Shown in pieces: positions 47,329 through 57,954 of a DNA stretch of 64,000 nucleotides. Position 1 is the stretch's first letter. Each line of letters starts with the position of its first letter. Under the pieces are notes generated by a model that did no database searches, was not told the DNA's origin, and was given only the letters and a program-made list of their open reading frames with translations. Source of the DNA: Rehmannia glutinosa (Eukaryota > Streptophyta > Magnoliopsida > Lamiales > Orobanchaceae); assembly GCA_016081115.2 (NCBI GenBank), contig CM071933.1:58666660-58730659 (forward strand), in the 5' to 3' direction. The translations under genes were made by a program, and so were the position numbers.

Positions 47329-48857
47329 TGTAAGTCCAAGCGGCTACGATAATCTAGAGGGGGTGAATAGATTATCTCCATCTTTTCTATTTCGCCCTCT
47401 TTTTCGAATCAATTACGCCAAGACAATAATAAAGGTGCGTAATATAAACAACACGCGTCGATTTATAGAGGTTCAACCCACCTAGGGCCTAATCCTCTAC
47501 CACTCCAGTATCTCCGGGATGGATTTCAAAAAGAAAAAAGATTTTATTAATTTCCAAAATTAATACAACACCTTACAACATCACCTTGAAGAGCACCACA
47601 CTCTTCTACAACACCACCTTTGAGATTACCACAATCTCTCTTGAAGATTACCACAATCTCCAACGGCACCTTGTGAAGATTACCACAATCTTCAACCTCG
47701 AAGAATACCAAATTCTTCAATACTCAAGAGCACCACACTCTTGAAACACCTATCACCTAGATCACCCAAGTGTATTCTTTCCACAAGAATACTCACAATG
47801 ATGTCTTGTGTTGAATGATAACAAAAATCAAGATTACAACTCAATAATGATTATTACAATTTGAGTGCAAGTGTAATCAAGAAAAGCCTAGACCTCAAGA
47901 TGTGAAAGTGAAATACTTAGGCTATAAATACAACAAGAGTGTTGAATATGAAGGCTTGGAAATTTGCAGATTTCTTGTTGTTTGATTGCTTGTGTTGTTA
48001 TATCTTGTGTCTTCAATTCATCCTCTATTTATAGGAGAGTCTTCACCAACATAGGCTCCCAACATAGGCTCCTTCTTCTTCACTTTTGTCTACAAAAAGA
48101 GGATCACAAGATGTAGAAATATTGTACAAAAATGAAAAGCAAATCTTGCTGTCAAGGAGTTCAACGATATAAATTTTGCTGTCAAAAGATTACAGTAGCG
48201 ACGGTTGCCCGTATAAGATTTGAACGTTTTGAAAAAGATAGTGCGATCCAGTGCGATCGGTCGGAGGGTGCGACCGTGTCGCCTAGGGTGCGGCGACCGG
48301 TCGACCTCCATCTTGACCGGTCCCCCTCCTCAAATTTTGTGTTCCAGAGAGTTCTGTTTCATATACGCACTCTTCAGGTACAGGTCGACCTCTTGTTCGA
48401 CCGGTTGACCTCCAAATTGAAATGTTGTCCGATTTTTATCAAAAATAAACTTCAAGAAATACTCCAACAAATTAGTAAAAACATTTTAAATCACTTGGGA
48501 GTATTTGGACAACATTTATAAACATAGTAAACTCATTTAAACAAAACCATCAAAAGTGTTGTCCATTTTTATCGAATAATAAACTCTAAGAAATACTCCA
48601 TGAAATTAGTAAAAACATTTTAAATCTTTTAGGAGTATTTGGACAACATTGTTTTGGTGGAAAAACCAATTAACATAAAATCATCAAAAGTGTTGTCCAA
48701 TTTTATCGAGTAATAAACTCTAAGAAATACTCCAAAAATTAGTAAAAACATTTTAAATCATTTAGGAGTATTTGGACAACATTTATAAATATTGTTTTGG
48801 TATAAAAACTCATTTAAACATAATCACCATAATCTTGATAAAAACATTTATCTAACA
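47329..48857 (-). repeat. Element I: solo LTR of the C/D family, reverse
   Basis: 1529 bases between a perfect ATATA duplication (47324-47328 and 48858-48862). In element sense it starts TGTTAGATAAATG and ends TGGACTTACA. TATA box at 48026-48033 (minus strand), ACCGGT/GGTCGACC boxes at about 48290-48420, and hairpin array at 47540-47792. A clean duplication around one LTR shows recombination between two LTRs of a full element. It interrupts the hAT transposase gene. Confidence 0.93.
47588..47792 (-). other. Hairpin array in solo LTR I
   Basis: At least seven short inverted repeats with the loop ACCAC or similar on the plus strand (GTGGT in sense). The one at 47772-47792 has sense arms GTATTCTT and AAGAATAC. 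Element D has GTGTTCTT and AAGAACAC at the same place, so both partners of one base pair changed. Others read GAAGAAT/ATTCTTC (loop TTGGT) and CAAGAGT/GCTCTTG. Confidence 0.75.
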
Positions 48858-50711
48858 ATATAATGGGCATCCATATCGGGAACAACAATTGCATACTTAG
48901 TGAAAAATAAAGTGACTTTATTCAAGAGCACCTCCCATCCACAATTTCTTGTCTTTTGCAATAGTTTCTTAGTTAAAGAAGGACATGGCATTAACAATAT
49001 CTTGATCTCTTCTTTGCAAAGCAAGACACAAATCATTAGTGTACCCAAACACAGTCAACATCAAGTGTGCCATAAAAGCAAAATCAAATGACTAATGAGT
49101 ACAAAATGGCTTGAGCTTTTACCTTATCTTCCGAATTTGAAGCATTCTTCCCAATCATCTCAAGTACCTCAACAATTGTAGGAAACAAGTGGATGACATT
49201 CAAGAGAGTTTTATAATGAGATCCCCAACTAGTATCACCAGGCCTTTTCAAACCAAGTTCTTGATTCAAACCAGATCCACTCTCCAGTTCATCCATTCCC
49301 AATGCTTGAGCAACTTTTTGAGCTTGAATTTCTCGAATCATTTCTCTTCGTTTACAAGAAACTCCAATCATATTCAACAAGTTTGCAAGTGTCTCAAAAA
49401 GCCAACCACAATCATTGTTTTTTTTAGCAACGGCAACAAGTGTTAATTGAAGTTGATGAGCAAAACAATGAACATAGTACGCACATGGAGTATCCTTCAT
49501 AATCAAAGTCTTAAGGCCATTTATCTCACCATTCATGTTGCTAGCCCCATCATACCCTTACCCTCGAATCTTAGATGGACTCAACGAATGTTCCACAAGC
49601 AAAGACATAATTGCACTTTTAAGTGACAAAGCAGTGGTATCACCAACATGTACAAGTCCAATAAATCTCTCTTTAACCATTCCTAGTTTACCATCAACAT
49701 AACGCAAACAAAGAGCTAGTTGTTCTTTTTGGGATACATCACTTGACTCATCGGATAAAATACCAAAGTAATCATCACCAAGTTCTTCTATAATGCGCTT
49801 AGTTGTTTCTTTAGCACAACAGTTGATGAGATCTTTTTGGATCGTGGGGGATGTCATTTGATTATTGCCTGGAGCATTTCCAAAAATGACTTTCTTAACA
49901 TCATCATTATGTTGTGCTAGCCATTTCAAAAGCTCAAGAAAATTTCCCCTATTAATTGATTCCTCACTTTCATCATGTCCACGGCATGCCAACCCTTGGC
50001 GCAAAAGAAACCTCAAACAAGAAAGTTAAGCTTTCAAGCGAGTTTCATACTCACTTCGAATCACATCATTTGCACTATCAAAAACATGTATAATAGATAT
50101 TTTTTTGAGTCTCTTAAATTCACATATTTCTCATATGCAAGATTATGAGAACTTCTAACTCCACCAACATGCTTCTCAAACCGAATTGGTTTGTTCCATG
50201 ACCTAAATCCTTCATTAACAAATGCATCCCCTCCCGTGATAGATTCAACGCCATTCTTGAACAAGTAACAAACAAAACAAAATGCCGCATCTTTCTCAAT
50301 ACTATATCCAAGCCAATCATATTTTTTGAACCATAAGATACTAAATCGACGCATACCACCAATGTCTCTTTGAGGAAAGTCATGAGTTTTTGGTTGACAA
50401 AGTTTTTTAAGAATATATGCTCTCCTCACTGCATTTCGTTGTTTTGGAGGATACTCTATTATGCTTATTCTTTTCCCAGGATCATGAGGAAGAAATTCAA
50501 TATCATATAGTAATTCTTCCTCCTCTTGGATGGAATTTAATGATAGAGATGAAGGGGACTCACTATCGATGGAGGGAGCAACACTATCTCTTTGTGAAGA
50601 GCAAGAAGTCCCTTGAGATTTCATTTCCTTGAACATAAATTGTAGAAGATCGGGTTGTTTTACCATTGTCTTGGTTTTCTTTGAGTTTGACTTAGGCATA
50701 TCATTCTTCAT
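48858..50711 (-). pseudogene. hAT transposase (TTF zinc finger, DUF4371-like, ZMYM1-like), N-terminal and central part
   Basis: ATG at 50711 opens MKNDMPKSNSKKTKTMVKQP. The TTF-type zinc finger region follows (GGMRRFSILWFKKYDWLGYS, KDAAFCFVCYLFKN, NKPIRFEKHVGG). At about 50102 a run of seven A (T in the plus strand) shifts the frame, and a TAA lies near 50027. The second piece (50016-49558) is DUF4371-like (NRGNFLELLKWLAQHNDDVK, ELGDDYFGILSDESSDVSQK). A TAA splits it from the RNase H-like piece 49536-49084 (YDGASNMNGEINGL context, PCAYYVHCFAHQLQLTLVAV, RPGDTSWGSHYKTLLNVIHL). Below 49084 it is degraded. It would have cut and moved the element but is now broken. Confidence 0.9.
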
Positions 50712-51229
50712 TTCCTAATTAAGTTAACAGTAAACAATAAGAATCGACTATATATGTACAATAATATATTAATATAACCCCAATTCTATTATAAATCCAC
50801 AATTATAATCATAATCCACAAACCCTAATTTATATTTCATTAACAACTAACTTCATAATAAACCCAATAATAAATCCTCCAACAATTAAATTAAAATGAT
50901 AAACATTAATTAAGCTAAATGATAAACCAAATTATAGTTTATTGGATTTGGAGAAATAATTAGCATTTGGTTCTCACCTGATTCGATTAGGACCTGTGTG
51001 CATTTTTTCTTTTTAAATCAAAATGCTTTACTAATACAAAATACTCTAAAAGCCCTAATCTGAACAAAACCAAATCCCCAATAATCAAAATGCTACGGTT
51101 TTAGAGAAAAAAAAAGATTTGGGAAAGAATATACTTGTTGTTGGTAATGGTGTTGTTTGCATCAAGTTGTTTGGATGGTGTGGTCCTCCAATTTGTTTTA
51201 AGGAATAAAGTAATTGTGGGGAAGAAAAG
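50712..51229 (-). other. Upstream non-coding region of hAT element H
   Basis: AT-rich sequence between the transposase start and the J LTR. It would hold the transposase promoter and subterminal region. No terminal repeat is found. The last five bases AAAAG (51225-51229) are the expected left target duplication of J. Confidence 0.6.
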
Positions 51230-52189
51230 TGTGAAGCCCCGATTTTTCCGAGCTATTAATTGATCCTTATTGTCGTCTATACTTTTGATCGACTATTTTA
51301 CCGCGTCATTTTGACGAGTAATCATTAATAATATATACATTTTGTATTTTATTTCATTTTATTTATTTACTTGTGATCATGATCTTTATTAATTCTATTC
51401 CTCATTTATGATCACTTGATTGATCATTATTATTATTTTTGTATTTATTAGTCACCTTAGAATTTTAAGAGACTATTTATTTTAGAGACTTTTACCTTAT
51501 AGAATTAAGAATTTGATTTAGATTAAGTGATCATGAGACTTACAAGTGATCAAGGAAATCACTAATTATTTTGGAGATTGATATATTTCATCTATTATCA
51601 TCAAATTTGAAAAAACAAATATATGGAATTACCATAATACCCTTGAAGTGGACGGCCAACATGGATATTTTGGAGTAAAAATATCATCCAACTCTTGTAC
51701 ACCTACACCATATATTAGTCATCTTGTGTATAATTATACCATTAATTCAAACATTATACACATCATCCCTCACATCACTTCTTTAATATTTTTTTTGCCA
51801 ACATGTTGGAAGTCTTCCAACATTCCATTCAAACCAAGTCTTGCCCATACCTTTGACCTTCAAATTGTCTCCCATGCATGAGGCAAAATGCAAGACACAA
51901 TTTGAAAAAATTCCTCTCCCCCTCTCTCACTAGGTGGACGGCCATGAGGGCCATTTTGTGCCAAAATTCCATTTCATTTTTATTACTAACACATTCATCT
52001 CCTACACAAATCCTCCTCCTTCTCTCTAAAAAACTCCCAACTTCTCTCTACTCTTCTCCTTACTTTCTTCTTCTATACTTAGAAAAATTTTCAACATTTT
52101 CCTCCTATTCTTCACAAAAAAATCGAACCAAATCATACCAAGGTAAGAAATTTTATCTTCAATCACTACAAGAAAACTGCTGATAGACA

Positions 52190-52545
52190 CCACCAAAAAG
52201 ACACCGGTTTTATGACTGTACTGGTGTCTTTTCCTTTTTAACACCGGTTTTGTAAGAAACCGGTGTCTTATTAGTGTTGTCGTTTGATAAACAACACCGA
52301 TTTTCTAGAACCAGTGTCTATTATAAAACAAATTCCCAAATAGACACCGGTTTTCGCATCGGATTTCGAAACCGGTGTCTATTTATATAAATTATTTTTG
52401 ATTAGACACCGGATCTTTCGACACCGGTTATAGAACCGGTGTCTATAATATTTTTTAAACCACATTTTTTGACAGGATTCTGTAATCGGTGTCTTTATTT
52501 TTTATTAGGGTTTAGACACCGGTTCTATAACCGGTGTCTTTATAT
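52190..52545. repeat. 5' subterminal palindrome repeats of CACTA element K
   Basis: About six paired units of the type GACACCGG...CCGGTGTC with short variable centres, some decayed (ACACCGATTTT, ATCGGTGTC). Such subterminal repeats are the usual binding sites of CACTA transposases. Confidence 0.88.
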
Positions 52546-52799
52546 TGCCCCTAATTAATTAGCTAGGGTTTACTTTTTAGCATAAGATGAACAATAGTCT
52601 TTATTGGCACAAACCATCTTTTGCCCGTCGCCGTCACCCGTCCCCCATACCCTCTCTAACATTGTTTTTGGGCTGAAAAGTGAGAAGAGAGAGTAAGATT
52701 CGACAGCCAAAACACCAATTCCTTGAGAGTGAGAGACAACGACCAAAGCATAAACTCCCACCGGCCGCCGTCGCTGCACCACCACCGTCTGGCATCGCA

Positions 52800-52975
52800 A
52801 CACCACCACCGTCTACCCGTCCCGCGAATACGTCCACCAAATCATCATATTCTTCGTCGTAATACTCCGGCGCCATGAACTCCAGCGTGCCAGCCAAAAC
52901 CCTAACCGGGCTCTGCTCCATTTTGGTCGCCAAATCGAAATCCCTGATTTTTATCTCGCCGTCTCCGTCATCAAC
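52800..52975 (-). pseudogene. WNK: Captured WNK-type protein kinase fragment in CACTA element K
   Basis: The minus strand encodes GEIKIRDFDLATKMEQ and then VRVLAGTLEFMAPEYYDEEY and DDLVDVFA. This matches the activation segment of WNK (With-No-Lysine) Ser/Thr kinases, whose family form is close to VKIGDLGLA...VIGTPEFMAPELYDEEYNELVDIYSFGM. The piece covers the region from the DFG-like site to the start of the next helix. The rest of the kinase, including the catalytic loop, is absent. It reads on into unrelated Gly/Ala-rich sequence. It is a short captured exon piece and cannot be an active kinase. Confidence 0.85.
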
Positions 52976-53097
52976 CGCTCGCCATCTTCGTCATAGGTGG
53001 AGTAAGGTTAGGGAAAGAGGAGTGCAAACTTAAGTGTTTCCTGTGATGTTTTATTTGGCTCAATTTTTCTTCTAATTTCTCATAAACCTTCGGCGGT

Positions 53098-54362
53098 TCG
53101 GCCATATAACTAGGCACTAGGGTTTACCTTTCCCTTCATTTCAATAGACGAGCGAGAAAGGCTGACAGGGAGGCGCCGCCGTGTAATCCATCCACCAACG
53201 AAATGGTATGTAAATTTTCTCAGCCATTGTAGTTTGATATTGCTTATTAAGGATGTTTGTGGATGCTTGTATCTGTTTGTTTCGAGAGGATTGGGCCTTT
53301 CGTTGATTTTCCTACTTGATCGTGTCTCCTACGGTAGTGAAAGTAGTCGCTCATTGTTGTTCGTGTGTTATTCGTTCAATTAGAGATTGCTTTTTGGGGA
53401 TGTTTGGATATGTGTTTACGGATCGTCATCGTTGCGACTTGTTTATGATTCATAAATTTGTAGCAATTGGTTGTTTGGATATTCGTTGATTTTATCTTTG
53501 TCTAAGCTTTGTTCTCATTTCTTCCGGATCATTGAAATCTTGTAATAAAGAACGCAGAGGGTGGCCATATTCGGCCACTCGGATAAACGGGGCTCATGCT
53601 TGTGTATAGTGATAATTATGTCCAGTGATTAGTGATTGGATACGAGTGATGAGTGAGGGAGTAATGTAGGGAATTTGAATTTGATATGGGTGCGAATTAG
53701 TGAGCCATTTTCTTCTAGTCGTAACATTTTCACTTTGTACTTATGGTTTAGAAAATTGTAATTGTCTCTTTTCTAATGAGAATTTGTCTTTCTAATTATG
53801 TACTTTAGAGATATATCATGTTGTGTAAAATGTAGTTGATTTGTACACTTTCTCTATTTTTAAATGCTAATAAAGATGTAAAAAATTTCTAGTTCAAGGA
53901 TGATGGTTCTTTCAGATTTCTTGTGTCTTGACACATTTTCTTCTTGATCCGCTTTACTTTTTTGGCGAGAGGTTTGAAGAAACATTTGAAGAGGCTCAAT
54001 GCCCCAAAGCATTGGATCTTTGGACAAGCTTGTGGTGCTTTTGTAAGTATATCTTGTTATGATTTAATTTTTTTATATAAATTTATTAATTTTTTTTTCT
54101 GTTCGTGGTCACCCATTTTGGCACGTGTCACGTGTCTTACATAAAATCTTTATTTAATGTTCTGTAAATGTATATGTATGCAGGCCCTCAAACCATCTTC
54201 TGGACCCCACAAATCCAGGGAGTGCTTGCCCTTGATTCTTATCTGCGAAACAAGTGAAATATGCTCTAACATACCGTGAAGTCATTGCCATCTTGATGCA
54301 ACGCCACATCCTTGTTGATGGGAAGGTTAGAACAGATAAGACGTAACCTGCTGGTTTTATGG
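53098..54362 (+). pseudogene. RPS4: Captured 5' part of the 40S ribosomal protein S4 gene in CACTA element K
   Basis: The piece holds the leader, a first exon consisting of the ATG at 53203-53205 followed by GTATGT, and exon 2 (about 53966-54043) coding ARGLKKHLKRLNAPKHWIFG and ending CGAF before GTAAGT. Exon 3 (54184-54362) codes KPSSGPHKSRECLPLILI and later ALTYREVIAILMQRHILVDG. The intron positions are those of plant RPS4, so this came from genomic DNA and not from mRNA. Damage: the acceptor before exon 2 is TG in place of AG, two one-base losses near 54248-54260 shift the frame, and a TAA follows DKT. The gene ends after exon 3, so most of the protein is missing. Confidence 0.92.
53118..53125 (+). 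promoter_or_regulatory. Telo-box in the captured RPS4 upstream region
   Basis: TAGGGTTT (complement AAACCCTA), about 80 bases before the captured ATG. Telo-boxes are typical of plant ribosomal protein promoters and leaders. Its presence suggests that the capture took the start region of RPS4 including control sites. A second TAGGGTTT lies at 52564-52571. Confidence 0.6.
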
Positions 54363-54373
54363 GTATGCACTCC

Positions 54374-54763
54374 TCACTGTACTTCTATGCACTCTGTAGA
54401 TGAAGGAATTGTGTTGCATTTGATGCAGGAAAAGGTGTGCCTCTCTGAATCAAATGACGCTCTTCTTGCACCATCAGATAGACAAAAATAAGCCTCAGAA
54501 ACAAGTTTAAAAGCGGTTTCGAGCCTTTGAGTGCTTGTTTTTATCCGGATGCTGTTGCAAAAAGCAAGCTTATGGTATTGCTTCCTTATCCCATATATAT
54601 CTGAATTTTCGTTAACTCTAAGCACAAGATACCAGTTGATAAATGGCGATTTGTTCGTATGTGGTTGGTGAAGATTTGAACAAGCAATTGCACGAGCCCA
54701 TATCTCACAAATTTCTGTAGCTAAATGGGATTTTTCTAGTTCATTTCCTGCTATTATCCCCAT
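54374..54763 (-). pseudogene. Captured J-domain (DnaJ/HSP40) protein fragment in CACTA element K
   Basis: The minus strand codes MGIIAGNELEKSHLATEICE, then INWYLVLRVNENSDIYGIRK, QYHKLA and ETAFKLVSEAYFCLSDGARR. This is the J domain of a plant DnaJ-like protein, with the pattern WYxVLxVxxxxDxxxIRKQYxKLA...AFKLVSEAxxxLSDxxRR. The essential HPD motif is present in the DNA (codons at 54551-54543) but lies in a shifted frame, between two small indels that restore the frame afterwards. The ORF therefore stays open but has lost the HPD motif. It directly follows the RPS4 piece in the opposite orientation. Confidence 0.88.
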
Positions 54764-54799
54764 TTGATAAGAGGCACAGAGAAACTGAAAAAAAAAAAA

Positions 54800-57160
54800 G
54801 AAAACAAAAACAGAGAGCTTTAGACAGTACTTCAGTAATGTTACATGTTAAGTGATACTTTCCATTTGTTAATGCTAAATGCTTCTCATATATAATCTTT
54901 TTCTTCCTGAAAGGACAAAATTAATAAATAAAAAATAAAATAGTGGATTGGTTCGTTTGCATTTCTTGTATCTATATGTATTAATACTTGAAATTTATAT
55001 ATGACTTTTAAACACTTATGGACAGGTACAATCTCTCCAACCTGGTAGATCACTTCCATAGTCGAGGTTTATATCATTTAATATATGTAAGGTATGAACT
55101 TTGACTAATAGATGTATTGTTTTTCCTGATGTTAGCCTTTGTCTAGTCCTGTATCATAAAAGGACCTAAGGTGAGAAAAAGATCACTTGTCGATCATATG
55201 AATACGAACTTAGTAAAATGTACAGTTGATCTATTCTGCTACACAATTCTGTCTGGTCTTTTGCATTTATTGACGGAAAAAGGTTCGTTGGGGTTCATTT
55301 TTCTCACCATTTCAGTCGTGTAGTGAAAAATCTTAAAACAAGTAATGATTTTTAATTATTTGGCCAGAACAATATTTGTACTCTTGTGTCCTACTGTTAA
55401 CAATGTTTCACAACGTTTTCATTTCTCTTTTTGCCATGTTTTATTGTATTCGGAAGTAGACATAATTTATACCTTTGCTTCATGGTAAGTCAGTAGCATT
55501 TTGTTTTCTTTACAAAAAAAAATTAATTACTTATTGAGTTGGATGGTCAATCTATGGGTGCTAGAAATGTTCTGCTTTTTTACGCCGGTTGCTATTAGAT
55601 CGATAATCACCTCTCTTTCATTTGTTTTGTCTTCTATGTGGACATTTTCGGTTTGACTTAATTGATGTCTTTAAAAGAGAGAAGTCAGGCTGCAAAGACA
55701 TCATATGGTTGCTTTTGTTTTTTGCTACACATGTTGAGATGAGCTTATGTATATCTTAAGGGTTCAATTTGCACCCATATAGTAATCACATGTAAGTCGT
55801 TAGATTAACTTGTGGATTTGTCCAGATACTTGACTCATTGTGTATTGTGTTTACTAAATGTGTGCGAGAAATGGGTCTTAGATGTCTCAGTAACTTCCAT
55901 TTTCACGAATATTTGTCATTGGTTTTGTGGTCGTTGATGAAACGAATACTTTTATGCTCCCAATCTAAATTTTTACAACCTATTATGTACTTAACTATGT
56001 TGTGGAAGAGTGTTGTGGAAATGATACTTGATGAAGTTAATGATGATAATAGTATAAGGCTCTAGCATTAGATGAGTAGAAGTTGTGGACTTTCAACTGA
56101 CCTCATTGAATACAAATGTTCTTTTGTGAAGCCTATGGTAAATTTGAATAGTTGAGAAGTGACTATTGGGGTACTTAGGTCTATCCTAAACTTCACTATT
56201 TGCTGGATAGCGATAAGGATTAAACAAGCTACGTAAGACCCCAGGTCAAAGTTTTTACATTAAACTCAACCCGCTCTAATTTAAATGTCTTCAAGCCTGC
56301 AGTTGTCGCGTTGATGTCTATCATGATTACATATTTTGACATTTTACTTCTATCTTGATTTTATGGAATCTTAACTTGACAATATAACGCGTTGCACTTG
56401 AATCTTGGGTATTGTAGATGTGCACATCTGTTTTGTTTGTGAAATGTTCAAGTGCCTTCAAACTTCGTGAAGGAGGCACTCATAAAAGGGATTACAGGAA
56501 ATCCATTTCGTTGGAGAGGTCATTTTGGTATCTCGTCTGAAAAATTCTTTGTAACATTGTTCATACTATAATAGAGAAAGCATATTGAATCTTAAGTTTC
56601 TTAACAAAGATCTTGTGTCCATTTAATTTGTTGTTAATTAATGGATCTACATATGCAAACATGCAAATCAACTAATCTTGATTAGAGTTCCTTCTTTTGT
56701 TTTGGTCGTGTGGTGAGACATTTTGTCATTTGCCCGGTATTTGGGGTAGTATCTTGTTTGACTAGCCTCAATGTCACCGCCCCAACTTTTCGACTATTAG
56801 TTTACAATTAATCTCTCAACTTATAGTAGAGATAAATATGCGATTCTAGGAAAAAATAAAAATGTACAAATATATTTATATCTTGTCCTATTGAAGCACG
56901 TCCTCTAAATTGTTACATTATCTTTCTTCTTAGCATCTGTGATGGCTATATTTTTACTGGGTGTGAGACGATGGAGTACCACTTTTAAGACCGCTCAAGT
57001 TGGACGATTTCATTCAATCCAAAGCCAAGGTAAATGAATTGGTTGCAAGATAAACAAACCATCTATACAGTCCATGTAATTTCTTTAGGACAAATCAGAG
57101 CTTGGAAGTTTCAACAATCATCCGGAGGAAAAATCATTTTGATCTCAGGATATATTTAAA
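54800..57160. other. Interior of CACTA element K with no recognised gene
   Basis: About 2.4 kb of AT-rich sequence. The ORF at 55838-56065 shows no family feature that I recognise. A stretch around 56415-56510 has better codon-like composition but no clear match. It may be intron sequence captured with the neighbours or transposon filler. Confidence 0.5.
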
Positions 57161-57162
57161 GG

Positions 57163-57396
57163 ATAATTACAAAAGCTACCTCAGAAGTTTAGCCCAATCA
57201 CAAAAAAATCCAGTTATCTTTTAAAATTACAAATACACCCATGAAATTTGGTTCTCCTTTACAAATTGCTAGTTGTTAAATGAATATAAATCTCAAGGGG
57301 GTGTTTGTAGCACTTTAAGAGGGTAATTGTAATTTTCAAAGATAGTTGGAGTTTTTTCGTAATTAGACTAAACCTCAGGGGTAGTTTTTGTATGCT
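57163..57396. mobile_element. MITE-like inverted-repeat element inside CACTA element K
   Basis: The left arm (57163-57217) contains ATTACAAAAGCTACCTC and AGTTTAGCCCAATCAC. The right arm (57341-57396) is its imperfect reverse complement (GACTAAACCTCAGGGGTAG, TTTTTGTATGC). The arms are about 55 bases and the middle about 120 bases. The words fit a common plant MITE type with AAACTACCCCTGAGGTTT ends. Exact ends and target duplication are unclear. Confidence 0.65.
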
Positions 57397-57588
57397 ATAC
57401 CAAAATCAGGATGTGTTGTAGTTTCACATAAACAGGATGCTTGTTTTATGCATGATCATGTGCTTGTTTTATGTAATCATGAGGTCACCTCTTTCACTAT
57501 CTCTATCTCTCTCTTATTTGTAATTACAGGCATATACAATTATCTCTGCAAATTTCACTGGACTAATCTGGAATTATACTTTTTACAG

Positions 57589-57669
57589 CTAGAAATGGAG
57601 GATGGTGATGAGATAGATGCAATGCTGCACCGAATGGGGCTTCTATTTTATCTGTTTTGGATGAATTGA
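57589..57669 (+). pseudogene. SUMO: Captured last exon of a SUMO gene in CACTA element K
   Basis: A 3' splice acceptor (TTTTTACAG) is followed by LEMEDGDEIDAMLH, which is the highly conserved C-terminal stretch of plant SUMO (small ubiquitin-like modifier). The exon starts exactly where the last exon of SUMO genes starts. After MLH the sequence reads RMGLLFYLFWMN and a TGA at 57667, where SUMO has QTGG. So the diglycine needed for conjugation is lost. The two earlier exons are not found nearby. It is a genomic capture, since intron sequence precedes it. Confidence 0.88.
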
Positions 57670-57954
57670 GAACCCAAAGTTTTGTAAGCTAATGAATTCT
57701 CAGATTCGGAATTGGAAAACATAATTGCTATGTTGATCATATGGATTTTGTTGCCTTTAGTTGAATTATATAGTCTTTTTATTAGTTGATGGAATTAATT
57801 GAATTATGAATTTATTGTTGTTTTATCGAAAGCAAACTTCGCTACTAGTATTTTTTGTTGGATTTTGGCTATTGGAGGTGACTTTAGTATTAATGGATTT
57901 CATGTTTAATTGGTAGTGCACTTATGATGGTTGCTAGAATTGGAGTTCATCAAA

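Larger units (their letters stand above)
46576..51229 (-). mobile_element. Element H: hAT transposon, one end in window, carrying solo LTR I and cut by element J
   Basis: The left terminus CAGTGGCGGATCCAG at 46576 is a typical hAT terminal repeat. The preceding 8 bases ACTGCGAG (46568-46575) are the expected target duplication. A transposase with TTF zinc finger, DUF4371-like region and hAT dimerisation domain is encoded on the minus strand. No matching right terminus is found before 51230, where gypsy element J begins. So J most likely inserted into H, and the other end lies beyond 64000. H itself lies in LTR F. Confidence 0.88.

Noticed and set aside
55838..56065. 75-codon ORF in the CACTA interior as a fifth captured gene
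   Set aside because: No motif or codon pattern allowed me to link it to a family; left as unexplained interior.
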